Shown: piece by piece, positions 1 through 12,466 of the stretch | Position numbering within the stretch: position 1 is the first letter of the stretch | Layout: each line of letters begins with the position of its first letter | Assembly: GCF_027887165.1 (NCBI RefSeq) | Contig: NC_077228.1 | Location: 182,756,309-182,820,308, forward strand | Length of the DNA stretch: 64,000 nt | From: Monodelphis domestica | Taxonomy: Eukaryota; Chordata; Mammalia; Didelphimorphia; Didelphidae | Reading direction: 5' to 3' | Notes under the pieces: model-generated | The model's input: only the letters and a program-made list of their open reading frames with translations | What the model was told of the DNA's origin: nothing | The model's database searches: none | Position numbers and translations under genes: made by a program

Positions 1-630
1 GAAGGCCGAATGTCTTGGGCATTCCCATGATGCATCGTCCATGGCGACCTGAAGACGTTGCGTGCCCTTCGTGGCTGCTGCAAATGTACACAACGGCTCC
101 CCGTGGTCTGCTCAATAAAATCCCAACTACTTATTCCTAGCCTGATAGAGTGCCCTCTCTCATGTCGTCTCGGGCTACTTTCCTGGCCCTGCCAATGATT
201 TTTCTCATACAAATACGACGGACTTTATCCAAAGCAAACTATTACCCTTTCCCTAAATATGCTCCAACACTCTCCTGCCTCCTTGTGCCCACTGCCTGGT
301 ATGCCTTCCCTCTCCAGGATTCAAAATCCTACTTATCCTCCCAAGTCTACATACCACCTCCCCTACCAGGCCTCCCTTAAACTCCTCTCACTCTCACCGC
401 CACCAATAAACGGCGAGCTCCCCTGGCTCTAAAATCCTATCGCTCTCTCTTTACAGCCTTTTTACGGCATTAAAAGTCTAATTATAGTTCCTTGTGGATA
501 TGTCTCGTCTCTCCACTGGAGAGAACCTCTGGGAAGGCATTTCTAGACTTAGACATTTTTTTTATCTCCTAGCACCAAGCACAGGGCTTTGTATACAGCC
601 GGAGCTCAAAGCTGTCAGTCAGTCAACGAA
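1..630. other. MSI2 intron 5, unclassified DNA with LTR-like signals
   Basis: No gene recognised. Two AATAAA motifs (near 114 and 405) sit in C-rich, CpG-containing sequence, which resembles LTR R/U5 sequence, but no TG..CA ends or target duplications were found. The open frame starting near 150 has no recognisable similarity. Confidence 0.25.
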
Positions 631-639
631 CGTAATATA

Positions 640-820
640 GTCAGCATTTATTATGTGCCAGGGAACTATTTATTGAATGAATGGATAATAAGTTTTAAAG
701 TTTACAAAGTACTTTCCTCATATTAGGTAGATAAATAATATCACCCCCATTTTACAGATGTGGAAACAGAGGCTCATCTATGCTCACACAGATTGTACAG
801 ATCAGAAGCTAGTAGGTGGC
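640..820 (-). repeat. MIR SINE fragment
   Basis: Shows the reverse-oriented MIR order: 'atttattatgtgccagg', then 'cccattttacagatg..gaaac', then 'agaagctagtaggtggc'. Confidence 0.7.
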
Positions 821-821
821 C

Positions 822-1065
822 CAGTAGCAGTGGATCAAATGCTGGACTGGGAATCAGGAAGACTTGAGTTTAAATCGAGTCTCAGATAATTACGAGCTGT
901 GTGACCCTGGGTAAGTCACTTTATCTCAGCTGGCTTCAGTTTTCTCTTATGTAAAATGGGATAATGACAACGTCTACCTTCCAGGTTGTCATGAGGACCG
1001 AATGAGATAGTATTTGTTAAGTGCCTTGCAACTCTCAAAGCAAAGAGAAATGCTAATATTGTGAC
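822..1065 (+). repeat. MIR-type SINE
   Basis: Carries the forward core 'gagctgtgtgaccctgggta', the 'gtaaaatgggataatgacaa' block and the 'gtcatgaggaccgaatgaga' end typical of MIR. Confidence 0.7.
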
Positions 1066-1194
1066 TGGATTTGAATCCAGGTTTCCTGGCTCCAGGTTCA
1101 ATGATTTATGTCTCTTACCCCATCCCCGTGTTGTCCCTTATGGATGGAGAGAAGACTAAATATATCAGCTCAGTTTCATGAGGAGATCACAGAT

Positions 1195-1320
1195 TCAGAG
1201 ACTTCCAATCCTGTTCATTCATTTTACAATTAAGGAAACTGAAGCCAAGTGGCTTACCCAAGGTCACAAAGGGACTAAGTGGCAAAGCTGAGATCCTCCA
1301 GCTTCCAATTCATTGCCTCC
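1195..1320 (-). repeat. MIR fragment
   Basis: Reverse MIR core: 'aaggaaactgaagccaag' followed by 'acccaaggtcacaaagg'. Confidence 0.55.
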
Positions 1321-1704
1321 CCCCGGCCCAGTCTATGTCTCAGGGTGTGAACACCGCTTGTTTCTTGGGTGTGCAATGGCTTCTAGCACAAGGGAAGGCT
1401 ACTGGGTTGAATGATGCCGAACACGGAATGATAAATGGACACCACTTCAAGGGAGTCACCTGAGGGGGGAATCATGCCCCATAGGGGCCTCCCTTCCAGC
1501 TCTCTGACCACAGGACTCTTCCTTTTCTGCTATAAAACATTTCACAGAGTAAAAGAGCTTTGCTTCTCTCGAAGGGACTCGAGAGACCTTCATCTTCAAA
1601 TCAAAGGATCCTGTTTAGATAGGGAAAACCTACAGTAAGCTCACTCAGGCTTTGCTCCTACTATAGGCCTTTTCCCTGGTGAGGCAAATGCTTGTAACAA
1701 AGGG

Positions 1705-1905
1705 TATTTAAAAAAAAAACACATTTTCCATCTTAGAATCAATATTATGCATTGGTTCCAAGACAGAAAAGTGGTGTGGATAGGCAACTGGAGCTAAGTG
1801 ACTTCTCCAGGGTCACACAGCTAGGAAGTATCTGAGGGCAGATTTGAACCCAGGTCCTCTGGACTCCAAGCCTAATATTCTACCCAGCCAAGCTGCCCAA
1901 CACAT
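1705..1905 (-). repeat. SINE-A copy
   Basis: Reverse copy running from 'catcttagaatcaatat' (tail) through 'gggtcacacagctaggaag' to 'cagccaagctgccc' (head complement). Confidence 0.75.
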
Positions 1906-1939
1906 AGTATTTGTGTTATAATCCCCTTAAATTTTTTTT

Positions 1940-2130
1940 ACACTTGGTTGTATGTTATCCTATCCTTACAACAACCCTGCCAGGGCATCTCCATTTTTCA
2001 AATGAGGAAAGTGAAGCATGGAAGGGTTAGGTGACTTTTCCAAAGTCACACAGTCAAAAGTGAGACTAGAACCAACTCCCCTGTCACTGACACTGATCAA
2101 GGCTGAGGTACCAACCCCCTCCATGTCTAG
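1940..2130 (-). repeat. MIR fragment
   Basis: Reverse MIR: 'cttacaacaaccctgcc', 'aaatgaggaaagtgaagc', 'ccaaagtcacacagtc'. Confidence 0.6.
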
Positions 2131-2599
2131 TATGTCCAGAAGATCCAAATCCACGTCACCAAGTTCTTTCTGGGAATTAAAAATCTGGAAACAAGGCAAT
2201 CAATTCTGACTCTAAAAATGTCGGTGGCAAACTACCCACCGAACCTCCAAGACACTCATTCCATGGAAGGAGGACCCAGGGACATCCTAACGCTTCGAGG
2301 ACCAGCAGCATGACAGAAGAGGCTGCAAATCCCACCTCTGCTCCCAACTCCCCGGAGAACCTTAGACGAGCCTCCTTTGTAAAGTGAGGGACTTGACATA
2401 AGTGATCTCTAAGGTTCCGCTCCAATCATAAACTCATGGCATTTGAAGTCACACAGAATATACTAGAAACAGAGTCCCCCCCAAGGGAGGAAATGAGGGG
2501 ACCGAGAGCAGAAGCCAACCAAAAGGAGCCATTTATAGTAGACTAAAAAAAACAACCCACTGTCGTAATAATGATAATGATGATGATGATAATTATAAT

Positions 2600-2810
2600 A
2601 ATAATGGAAGCTATCATTTGAATAGCATTTAAAGGTCTGCAAAATGCTTTACAAATATTATCTCCTGTGAGCCCCATAGCAACCTTGAAGTGGGTGCTGT
2701 TAGATTGTCCTCGTGTTTACAGATGAGGAAACGGAGGCAGAGGTAAGAGACTAGCCCAGAGCTAGTAGGTGTCTCAAGTCAAATTTGAACTCAGGTCTTC
2801 CTTACTCATC
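2600..2810 (-). repeat. MIR fragment
   Basis: Reverse MIR: 'aaaatgctttacaaatat', 'gtttacagatgaggaaacgg', 'tttgaactcaggtcttcc'. A short ATG/ATA microsatellite (about 2570-2605) precedes it. Confidence 0.65.
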
Positions 2811-2924
2811 TGTGCCGTAGGCTACTATGAGTCACAGAACACTGTCTCTGAAAAATTAAAAAGGATGATCACACTGAGTTCAATGAGGAGGAACGTGGAG
2901 GGTGAGAATAGGCTGAGACATGTA

Positions 2925-3175
2925 ACAAATTGTCATTCCATTGTTTCAGGCATGTTTGACTCTTTGTGACCCCATTTGGGTTTTTCTTGGCAGATACTGG
3001 AGTGGTCTGCCATTTCCTTCTCAGGCTCACTTAACAGATAAGGAAACTGAGGCCAATGGCATGAAGTGACTTGCCCAGGGTCACACTGCGAATAAAGTGC
3101 GTGAAGCTGTATTTGAATTCAGGTCTTCCTGACTCCAGGATGGGTGCTCGAGTCATTGTACCATCTAGCTTATGC
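2925..3175 (-). repeat. SINE-B copy
   Basis: Reverse copy: 'gactctttgtgaccccattt' and 'cttggcagatactggagtgg' (tail half), then 'gcccagggtcacac' and 'gtaccatctagctta' (head complement). Confidence 0.75.
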
Positions 3176-3229
3176 AACCAATAAGGAACTTCACAAAAAG
3201 AACTCAAATAAAAAGTTTTGAGGATCATA

Positions 3230-3420
3230 AATTTAGGGCTGGACGAGCCCTTCCAGGTCATTTAGTCCAATCTCTACATTTTACAGAGAAGGAAACTGAG
3301 GTCTAAGAGGACGTAAGTGACTCACCCAAAGTCATCCCTATAATGAGAGGCTGAGCTGAGATTCAACCTTAGATTTCCCCAACACCCAAATTCAACTTTT
3401 CCCCACTGCACCTCAGTGGA
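3230..3420 (-). repeat. MIR-related SINE fragment
   Basis: Reverse order: 'tccaggtcatttagtcca', 'attttacagagaaggaaact', 'cacccaaagtcatcc'. Confidence 0.5.
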
Positions 3421-3884
3421 CGACAGTCAGAAAACATGGCTGAACAAGGAGGGATGCTCTCGTGACCAGAGCAGGGGATTGGTGGGCAGCTCAGATGAGC
3501 CACTGATACTGAAGGGTCCGCTGTCCATGCTGGGTGGACCAACTGTGGTGAACCTCTGGGAAGGCCTGGACAAAAGTCAAAAGGTAGGGAGCAGGCATGA
3601 GTGGGATGCAATTTGCATCCCTGGAGGGAACCGTGACAGCAGGGAGAGCACAGATCCGGGAGGCAGATCCCCAAGCCGCTTGAGTTTTCTGATCCAGTAT
3701 CCTACTGCAAACCTGACTTCTGGTCCCACCTCTTTTACTACCTCCCTGAATGACTCTAAGAGTGATGTTTCTTTCCCACCCTAAAGATGACCCAAGGTCC
3801 CTTCCATTACAAATAACCTGGCTCTATGATAGATGAGGTATAGACATGGTAGGAATTCAACTTAAAATAAAGCATTTAGTTGGC

Positions 3885-4090
3885 AGCTAGAGTGGTTCAG
3901 TGGATTGAGAGCCAGGCCTAGAGACAGGAGATCCTGGCTTCAAATCCAGCCTCAGACACTTCCTATGTGACCCCGACTAAGTCACTTAACCCTCCTTGCC
4001 CAGCCCTTACTGCTCTTCTGCTTTTGAACCATCACATAGTACTGATGCTAAGATGGAAGGTAAGGAATAAAAAAAAAATAAAATAAAACA
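3885..4090 (+). repeat. SINE-A copy
   Basis: Forward copy: 'cagtggattgagagccaggc', 'atcctggcttcaaatccagc', 'gctaagatggaaggtaagga', ending in an A-rich tail. Confidence 0.85.
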
Positions 4091-4735
4091 AGCATATACT
4101 GAGTACCTAAATTGTTGGACACTGTTCTGTGCACCCTGGATAAGAAGACAAAGATGGAACATTACCGGCCTTTAAGCACCTTATATTTACTGGGTGAAAG
4201 CCAACACATACATACATACATACATAAGTAAATATAAAAGACACAAATAAGCAAGATTCCTCTCCTTTTACACTTTGGGCAGTCAGAATCCAACAACAAA
4301 AAATTAGCAAAGCACCTGTCTTCACCTTCGTGGAGTTTAAATTCCATTGTGAGGCAGAGGCAGAGATTCCAGCCCTGAAGTTCCTTCCTTTCAAAATAAA
4401 GGAAAGGAAAGAACACACAGATGGGAAAGATATCCAGAGAGGCAGTGGGAGGCTAGAGAAATGCAGGCTATAGCACTCAGATCTCTCAGTATGCAAACCC
4501 AGAGAGATTCCCTCAAATTCTCAAGTCAAGAAGCCCAACACAGAAACTGAAGTGAAGGCTGCATAGTTACTATTTACAACTAAAAAGGAGGAGAAGGAAA
4601 CAATTGCTTTCCCAACCCCTTTGATCTAGGAAAGCAGGATGCCTTCCTAGGAGGACAAAAGAGCTTCAATTTATAAGAAAAAGGGGGAAGGGGAGAGAGA
4701 GAGGATGGGAGAGGAAAGAGAGAGGGGGAAGGGGG

Positions 4736-4737
<2 letters not shown>

Positions 4738-4828
<91 letters not shown>
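4738..4828 (+). repeat. (AG)n microsatellite
   Basis: About 45 uninterrupted AG units flanked by degenerate purine-rich sequence from about 4680 to 4855. The reverse-strand Ser/Leu-rich frames across it are artefacts. Confidence 0.97.
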
Positions 4829-4831
<3 letters not shown>

Positions 4832-5279
4832 GACCGAGAGAGGGAGAGAGAGAAGATAATTCCAAACAAGAATAAAAGAGTCCTCAAGAGAAAGATGAGG
4901 CTGTGTAGCAGACATACATCCTCATCAAAATGGACTGAGGTAATTAGTGTCCAGCAGCCTCTGAAGACTCGACCCTCATAATTAGTTAATAAAATCCAAC
5001 TGTACTTTTCCGTTGTAGACACTGATCATTTCCTACACTACGGGGATAAATGAACAGCTGAATTCAAAATCCTTAATTCAGCAACTCATTAAAAAGCAGA
5101 TCAAAACAGATTTTTATTTATAAAATGCATTAAAGAATATTATGACAGGACGAATATTAAATCTGTTCTTGGCTGCCACTAATTCTCTTCAGCATTAAGT
5201 TACACTTTCTCCCTGTCATCTCTCCTGAACCCCTCTGCAGAGTGGTCCTTGCTCAACATTAGTACAGCAAGCCACCCAG

Positions 5280-5500
5280 AGGGTCCTAGAATTGACAGTT
5301 TGTGTTTCAGCAGCATTTTCCTTATAACTACCAGGGAGGAGGCCATGAAAGCATAATTTTGCCCATTTCACAAATGAGGAAACCAAGGTCTGAAAAAGTG
5401 GCCCAACCTATCTGAAAGCATAAACCAAGGAAGTACCAGAACTGGGTCTGGAACCCAGGTCTTTGAGCTCCAAATGGTCTTTCTGGCCCCTCTGTCACAA
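5280..5500 (-). repeat. MIR-related fragment
   Basis: Reverse MIR-like: 'cccatttcacaaatgaggaa', then 'gaacccaggtctttgagc'. Confidence 0.45.
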
Positions 5501-5559
5501 TAAACTGAAATATTTTGACATGTCACTGATCCTTTGAGCTGGGATGCTCATACATCATC

Positions 5560-6055
5560 TTAGTGACCAGGCCCCCAAATCCTCAGCCTGGTATTTAAAG
5601 ACCTTTATAATCTGTCTTCTAATATCTTTCCTAGTCTTTCTTCGAGGTACTCCCCTTTACATATTTTGTTTCAATCCATTGGCCCGCAGCATGACATTCC
5701 ATCTCGAGCCTTAGTGTCTTCGTACAGGTGTCCCTCACCCCACCCCACATCTGGAATGTACTTCCCTCCTTTCCTCCACCTCTAGCAATTCAAGGAGTAG
5801 ATCAGGTACTACTGGTCACATAAAGCTTTTCTCATTTCCTCCAGTTGTTAACTCTCTCTTTCATAAAATTAGCTTGTATTCTCTTGTATATACTTTCTAT
5901 TTACTTAGTTATTATCCACCATCCACCCACCCTCTCACCCTCAGAGTGGGCTGGAAGCATGGCCAAGGGTTGTTTTTGCATTTTGTATTTGTGTACCCAG
6001 AACCTTAAAGGCAGTGTGTGTTTAACAAATATTTCTTGAATTGAATGAATGACCT
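5560..6055 (+). repeat. L2 LINE 3' end
   Basis: Ordered L2-like blocks: 'tttaaagacctttataatct', 'aagcttttctcatttcctcc', a stretch resembling 'aagcatggccaagg', then the terminal 'ttaacaaatatttcttgaat' repeat. Confidence 0.6.
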
Positions 6056-6470
6056 TAATATAAGTCATGTCCTCTCTGTCCTGCCTTATATATTCTCACT
6101 CTAGAGCGCCAGGCTACTCCCAGATCCCTGTCATTCGTCCACTCACCTCACTGAGGTTTTGTAAAGATAGACATATTTGCAAAAGGATCTTGAGGAGGTC
6201 TAATAGGAAGAAACTGGCAAAGGAAGACACAGTAAGATGACATCAAATGACAGAGGGGATGTGTAAAACTTCCCTTTAAATGAATGGTGTCCCAAGATGA
6301 ACTGTCAATTTCAGATAAAGGTAGCTTTTAGGGTCCTACAATTCAATTCTAAATATACTATATATGTGGGGAACATTTGGACAGATATTTTAGGAACCTG
6401 AAAAACACTCTCTCATCCAGGTCCAGAAGTGGGTCATTGAAAAACCAAGCAACCTATCGTATTTTATAAA
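6056..6470. other. MSI2 intron 5, no feature seen
   Basis: AT-rich unique sequence. No exon, repeat family or RNA gene was recognised. Confidence 0.4.
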
Positions 6471-6499
6471 AGTAAATGAATGTATCCCACCTCTCCCTC

Positions 6500-6535
6500 T
6501 CTCCCCTCATCTCTATCTCTCTCTCTCCCTCTTTT

Positions 6536-6586
<51 letters not shown>

Positions 6587-6590
6587 TTTT

Positions 6591-6636
<46 letters not shown>

Positions 6637-6655
6637 TACACACACACACACACAG
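6500..6655 (+). repeat. Compound (TC)n-(CA)n microsatellite
   Basis: CT runs with two 'ccctctttttcttc' interruptions change into a CA run at about 6621. Confidence 0.95.
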
Positions 6656-6659
6656 ATAT

Positions 6660-7380
6660 ATACACAAAAGAACAGAGTGTAAGGGGAAAGGGAGAGCAGA
6701 GGCCACCCAGGGTTAGTATCAGAGATTTTTTCCCCCCAGCTTCCTTCTGGAGTAATCTGACCCTAGCTCTCAGCAATCAAATGGGTAACCTGGAAATTTG
6801 AAGATCCACATTTATGGAGAAAAAGCAATTTGACTAAAGGCAGGAAATACTGCTAATTCTGTTCGGACTCCTGAAATTCTGGGCCACACACTCTGGAGTG
6901 CAACTCTAATCCAACAGCCTAATCCCAAAACCATAAAACCTTAGAGTACAAACCTTTTGATGAGGACAGAAATAACCTTGCCCCTTTGGCTCACTAATTA
7001 GTATTCACTCTTACTGAAAAGACTGCCCTGAGGCAGGGCAAAAAATATTTGACCACTTTTGCTTAGATTTAATTCCTTTAACATACAAATAACATTTTTT
7101 TTAAAAGAGCACCAGCATCTATCTTACTTCATATGTGCAGTACTTAAGCCATCATACCACATGCCAACCAACTATTTTTCCTGGGTGGGTTTTTAAATGT
7201 GCAAAACCATGCCTCTCCACACGCTAATAAAATGTTCCCCAGCTCCTGGGAGACTGTGCCTAAAGAAACAAATTGAGTTTGTCTGCCTGCTGCTCCTCAG
7301 CCCCTTCCCTTCTGGCTCACAATCAGAAGTCTCAGCTTTTCTCTTTCCGCCAATGAAGCCCCAGGAACACAGTGCACGTG
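6660..7380. other. MSI2 intron 5, no feature seen
   Basis: Unique-looking sequence. No exon of MSI2 RRM2 or other gene was recognised on either strand. Confidence 0.4.
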
Positions 7381-7424
7381 TGTACGTGTGTGTGTGTGTG
7401 TGACACACACACACACACGCGCAT

Positions 7425-7456
<32 letters not shown>
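7380..7456 (+). repeat. (TG)n-(AC)n palindromic microsatellite
   Basis: A TG run (to 7402) is followed, after one A, by an AC run (7404-7418) and then GCGCATGC and more AC. The first two runs are mutually complementary. Confidence 0.95.
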
Positions 7457-7458
<2 letters not shown>

Positions 7459-7459
7459 C

Positions 7460-8332
7460 CTCTGAATCACATATAGAAAAAAAGTTACAGGAAACTTTTC
7501 AGTTCAGTGTGAAAATTCTGAGTCCCTGTTTTTGCCGTCACGTGAGATGTAGCTGTTCTTCTTCTAACTTGGCAATCTAAAAACTACTTTGAAACAGAAG
7601 GAGGAAAAAAGTGCTCTACATACTCATGGAAAAGTCAAGTCTTGTCTCAGCAGCTACTCTAGTACCACTTGTACAAGGTTACATTTCAAAACTTCTCTGC
7701 CCAGGGACTGGCAAGCTCGCTCGAACACGAACGCATGCACACTCGAACGCTCGCATGTACACACATGCACACACACATACAGTTTCCAAGGATGGCCTAT
7801 AAGCAGGATGTAATTTTATACAATCAGATTGAAACCAATATATTCTTTATCATCTTTCTAAGAAGTCTTAACATTTATTTTCTGAGGAAAAGGCAGGTGA
7901 CTAACTAAAGTTGTCCATAATAAAGCAGGAGTTGCCCTGGAGCACTCCAAGCTCCAAAAGAAACCATTTCCCATCCAAAAAAGTACCAGTAATTATTTTC
8001 CAATGCCATAGGATGTCCTACATTTGCATATGATGCTGGAACAACCACAACACAGCCTCCAGCCCTTTGCCCAGGAAAAAGGTGCTCATTCTCCCCTCCC
8101 TCCTGCCCTTCTCCCTGAGACAAGCACCGGGGAGTCCACTTCAAGCTGGTCAGATCGGACAAACAAAGGCTCCTCCTGTACTTTCCCCGCCATATGTTGA
8201 TACCCTTTAAGACGCCATAGGCTTGGGCTTTCAAAAAGCTTTCATTACCAATAATTCCTCATTTGAAACCTGAACTGCCTGACAACGACTGTCCACATGC
8301 CAACAATCCTACTATTGAGCCTCCTGACTTAC
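7460..8332 (-). other. MSI2: MSI2 intron 5, proximal part
   Basis: Starts with the GTAAGT donor at 8332. No repeat family was recognised in it apart from a short degenerate CA-rich patch at 7735-7780. Confidence 0.5.
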
Positions 8333-8374
8333 CTTGGGCTGTGCTCGACGAGGAAATGCAACTTTGGGGTCAAT
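8333..8374 (-). CDS. MSI2: MSI2 exon 5 (end of RRM1/linker)
   Basis: A 42-nt, phase-0 exon encoding IDPKVAFPRRAQPK, the end of RRM1 and the start of the short linker to RRM2. The acceptor is preceded by CCCCTTTTTTCCTTAG; the donor is GTAAGT (8332-8327). Intron 4 is 4,092 nt. The next exon (expected to begin with the MVTRTKKIFVGG strand of RRM2) was searched for by eye in 1-8330 on the minus strand and not found, so it should lie beyond position 1. The gene is therefore partial in this window, cut by the window edge and not by mutation. Confidence 0.95.
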
Positions 8375-10244
8375 CTAAGGAAAAAAGGGGGGGGAGAAGT
8401 TAATATTGCACTTTAAAAGAAAGAAAAGAAAAAAAATGCCAAGAAATCACCTAATTATGAATCACTCATTTCTCAGGCTTCCAGATCAGCATTTTAGAAT
8501 CTTCCTAAGCAATTCACAAGTCCCCTAAACTTTGCCCCAGCTTAACTTGGAGTAAAATAACAAACACATTGATCTTTTCCAAAAACCAACTGTGTATTTC
8601 AAACCGTAATTCTCTTATGAAGAAGATATTATTTGCTATTAATTATTTAGGCAAGAGCTTTTCCTCAAGTCAACACTGAATACTAAATGCTACCTGCTTT
8701 CTCATCTGTGGCGCACTGCTGGGAGAAAAGATGGGACTATCATCTGGGGTTTTAAAAAAATTATAACTTGCAAATTAAATTTAAAGCCTCTTCCAGCAAT
8801 AGGTAAATGGGTGTTTTCTCATGCTCTGCCCCTCCCTCACCTAAATAAATAAAACAGGAAGGGAGGTGGAGGAGTTCCAAAAAGAAACAACCAATTGAAA
8901 AGGAAATGTGAATCAAATTATTCATTTTTAATTATGAGAACTGCATTTTAAAAAAATGAATCTTATCTGTTGAAGCTTTCCAAAAACAACTTCAAAACCT
9001 GACATGATAAAACAAAATAAAAATCTAAAATACCACACCAGGTAAACACACCTGGCATTTAAAAACCAGGGATCCTTTCACGGGGGTGGGGTAAAGAGAA
9101 GTTACCTTTCTATGAATCAGGAAGGAAAATTTCAGGAAGACATCGAGTAATCATAGGGAGAAAAAAATTAGGCCCTATTATGTTACCTGAAACTGAAATG
9201 GGGGGAGAGGGGGGGGAAACTCTAAAGTTTTTTCTATTCAGTTAAGGAAAAATCCCCCAAACCATGCAGATTAGACTTTTAGAGAATACAAGATTCTAAG
9301 ACACAAGGGATTTTTTAAACTACAGAAAGTTCTCACAAAATCATTTGGGTCATGGAATGTATGTATGCATGTGTGTTTGTGTTTTAATTAATAGATTGAG
9401 GATGAGAGAGGGGGAGAGAAAAATCTTTTCACTGATTTTTTCCTTCTGCTTTTAAATGACATCAATCTCTGGATATACTTATCATAAAGGGTTGGAATAA
9501 ACATTGCTACAAGTTACTTATTCTGAAGTTTTGCTTTTCATATGAAAACTGTTGTCTTTAAAAAAAAAAAATCTTAAGTCTGAATTTGACTCAGTTCCAC
9601 AAAAAAAAAAAAAGCCAAGAAATTTTACCCTCCAAGAAAAAGAGCAATTCAGTTTCTTTTTTTACTGACTCATCTCACCTTGGTAGTGATGTAACATGAG
9701 GCTCACTTAGTAATAGTTTAAATGTCACAAAAACCTACTTACCTAAACCATTTTGTTAAAATGTTTTTAAAACTCAACTAAAAATCAGCTAGGCTCTCTA
9801 GTCTATGTTACCCTATTTTAAAACATATACCTGAGAAATGAGAGATTATGGGTAATGCTTTTTATAAAGCAAAAAAACAAACAAACAAACAAATCTTTTT
9901 TCTAGCAAACTATCCTTTCATAAAGATTAACATGAGGAATGTATCTAACAACAACAGATCCATCAATAACTAGGTATTTGTCTACAAGAGAAATACAACA
10001 GGTGTGGATTTTCCATTCTGCCGACCAAAATATAAGACAGGTACGTACTTATTCAGGAGAAACAACCAGTTTAAAAAAAAAAAAACTGGTTTCAGACTGA
10101 CTGTCAAGTCAAAATGCAAAAATTAAAGTTACCCTCTCAAAAAAAAAAAGGTAAAATGAGGAGACAACGAAAGGCATGAGGTAAGGGAGATAGGGGAGGG
10201 AGTGTGATTCAATGAGCAGGAAAAGGGCAAGATCATTCTCCCAC

Positions 10245-10248
<4 letters not shown>

Positions 10249-10300
<52 letters not shown>
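10249..10300 (+). repeat. (AG)n microsatellite
   Basis: About 26 AG units inside MSI2 intron 4. Confidence 0.95.
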
Positions 10301-10304
<4 letters not shown>

Positions 10305-11289
10305 AGAAAAACTAATGTGACAATGTTAATTTCCAAAAGTCAATTCTCAGACTCCAGGCCAAAGGGACTATAGGTCAGAATAAGATCAGTTTGGTTTAAT
10401 ACAATATTTTCCCCCTTCACTGGGGAAACTTTACACAGGCCGCAGGTATTTCTGACGGCTCTCTGTGGTGAACATGGCAAATCCGTACCTTTTGCACATC
10501 CCTGTCAACTATTTTTTTAAACTACCAAAAAATTAAAAACATTAGTTAGTTAGGTACAGTTCTACTTACTGTATCTACAAGTCCTCTAGGAAATGACTAG
10601 GATACTATTTTTGATACGAATAGCCATTACCTAAAGAAAACTTTAAAGGTAACTGTAAACAAGATCCTCCTTTCCATGTCAATAAACCAACCGCCTCCTG
10701 CGCTGAGTTGAAACAAAGTCAAATGCTATGTTATACTAAATAACAGTGACTGAAACATGGCTACAAATACTGAATGAGTGAAAAAGTCATCGATTTGTAC
10801 CTTACTCTGGATAGTGTTTGACTCTTACCCACAGTAGCTCTAACCTACTCTAATACTGGTTTATATCCCCAACAAAAATACCACTTTTTTTTTTCCCTCA
10901 AGGGAGGGGATTGAGGAGAAGAGAGGAAAGGGAAAGGGCTATAATAAACTCCTGAAATTTGTTGCAAAACATTTTCCTTCTTTATTTTTTACTATCTTTA
11001 AAATGTCTAGCCCAGATATTATTAGTGGAATGGAGGAGATGGGGAGGTGGGAGAGAAAGCTATTCTTAAAGATACATAAACCAGTGATCATATCACAAAT
11101 AATGCTCCCTTGATCAGATGGACTACATGAATGTCCAGCAAAATTAGTAGGGAAATTAAAAGGGGGAAGATGAGGAATACACTAAAGTGATTTCTCTTTA
11201 ATCTGGGCTAGGGGTCAAAATTGGTGAGTAAATTCAAGGATCCCAGAAAGTATCCCCAGGTTTGCTTTTGTCTTAGAACTATCATGTGC

Positions 11290-11435
11290 CGGAGAAAAAT
11301 AATCTTAAGAGCTCACCTCATCCAACCCCTCATTTTACAGATGAGGTTAAGGGACTTGCCCAAGGTCACAGGGCCAATATCTAGCAGGGTCCAAGGCCCC
11401 TAAACCCAGATTCAATGCTCTTTCCATCACCCTAG
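11290..11435 (-). repeat. MIR fragment in MSI2 intron 4
   Basis: Reverse MIR core: 'cattttacagatgaggttaa', 'cttgcccaaggtcacagg', 'ttcaatgctctttcc'. It is the only interspersed repeat I recognise between 6.7 and 16 kb. Confidence 0.65.
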
Positions 11436-12466
11436 ATAAATAAAATCTCTCACATCCACGCCCCAATATGAAATCTCAATGTCACCTTCATGCTCCTGGT
11501 TGATGCAGCAATATTAAAATTATCAGAAGCTTTTCTGGAGGGTGGGCAGTGGTACAACCAGCATCATTTGCTATACATAAAACAATTTAAAGGGCACACA
11601 TTGGGTTTCTCCTTCCTTCTCCCTCCCCATCTTCCCACTTAAAAAAAAATGAACAAAATCCCCAAACTAACTTATTTTCCATCAAGAAATTATAAACCAC
11701 CTTCCCCCCCCCTTGGCCCAATGGGCCAATTTCACCCCTGACCTCTACTTGTCTTGTTTTACCCTATCTGGGTTTAGAAGGCTTCGGGTTTATACATAAG
11801 TATCCAGACCCACATTGAAAGGCTTTGATGTGACAAGGGAAAAAAATCCATTCAAAATCCAAGGCTTTATCACACCATCTGGAGGTGAAGTTTTAAAGTG
11901 ACCCTGAAGAAGGGCCCCTCTAGTTTCTGATTTCTCTTCCCTTCCCAAACAGAATCCCCACACAGAATCAGTCTTGAGCCTGGACCCTTCAATGGGAGAG
12001 TCTAAAGAAGAATTCCTAAGAAAAAGGATTTCTTCTCACCCCCCTGGAGTGACCACTCTGAAGGATCTGCCTCTCAGAAACCGGACCCAAAGGGAGTCTC
12101 TACCTCCAGCCGGTGGCACTATGTGCCTTGCTAGTTGATAAAGAAAAGTTGCTTGCTCCAGCTTGAAGTTTCAATAGATTTGTTTTTGTTTTTTAAAGCA
12201 ACTCCGTGGTAAGAAAAGCACCCCATTAGGGCCCGGCCGCCCAGCCGCCACCCCCAATCCCCCAGGGCTGCAGCTGAGAAGCTTACAAATTACAGCCTAA
12301 AAGCTAGTCCCTCCTCAAAGTGAACTTCTGTGCACAGTTTGAAAGCTCTCCCTGCAACCTACATAGAGCTCCAAGCAACACCCTGCAAAAGGACGCTGTC
12401 TCTTTAAATGAGCCTGTCATAGTCGGAAACGTAGCAGAAAGAGAGCGAACAGCAACAAAAACATAC

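Larger units (their letters stand above)
8375..12466 (-). other. MSI2: MSI2 intron 4, repeat-poor
   Basis: A 4.1-kb intron with GT-AG ends. Apart from one (GA)n tract, poly(A)/poly(T) runs and an old MIR piece near 11.3 kb, I recognise no interspersed repeat. No further exon was identified by eye; conserved non-coding elements could be present but cannot be judged from one sequence. Confidence 0.6.

Noticed and set aside
105..420. LTR at the left edge
   Set aside because: Two AATAAA motifs alone are not enough; no TG..CA ends or duplications were visible.
1740..1890. tRNA-like words in SINE copies ('ggttcaaat..' type B-box)
   Set aside because: They are parts of tRNA-derived SINEs, with no cloverleaf or intact tRNA ends; no functional tRNA gene was found in the window.
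4580..5022. Ser/Leu-repeat frames
   Set aside because: Artefact of the (AG)n microsatellite.
6454..6776. CRISPR-like regular repeats
   Set aside because: The pattern is dinucleotide microsatellite without spacers, and the window is eukaryotic.
1..8330. MSI2 exon 6 (RRM2)
   Set aside because: Looked for a minus-strand sequence encoding the start of RRM2 with an upstream acceptor; none seen, so it should lie outside the window.
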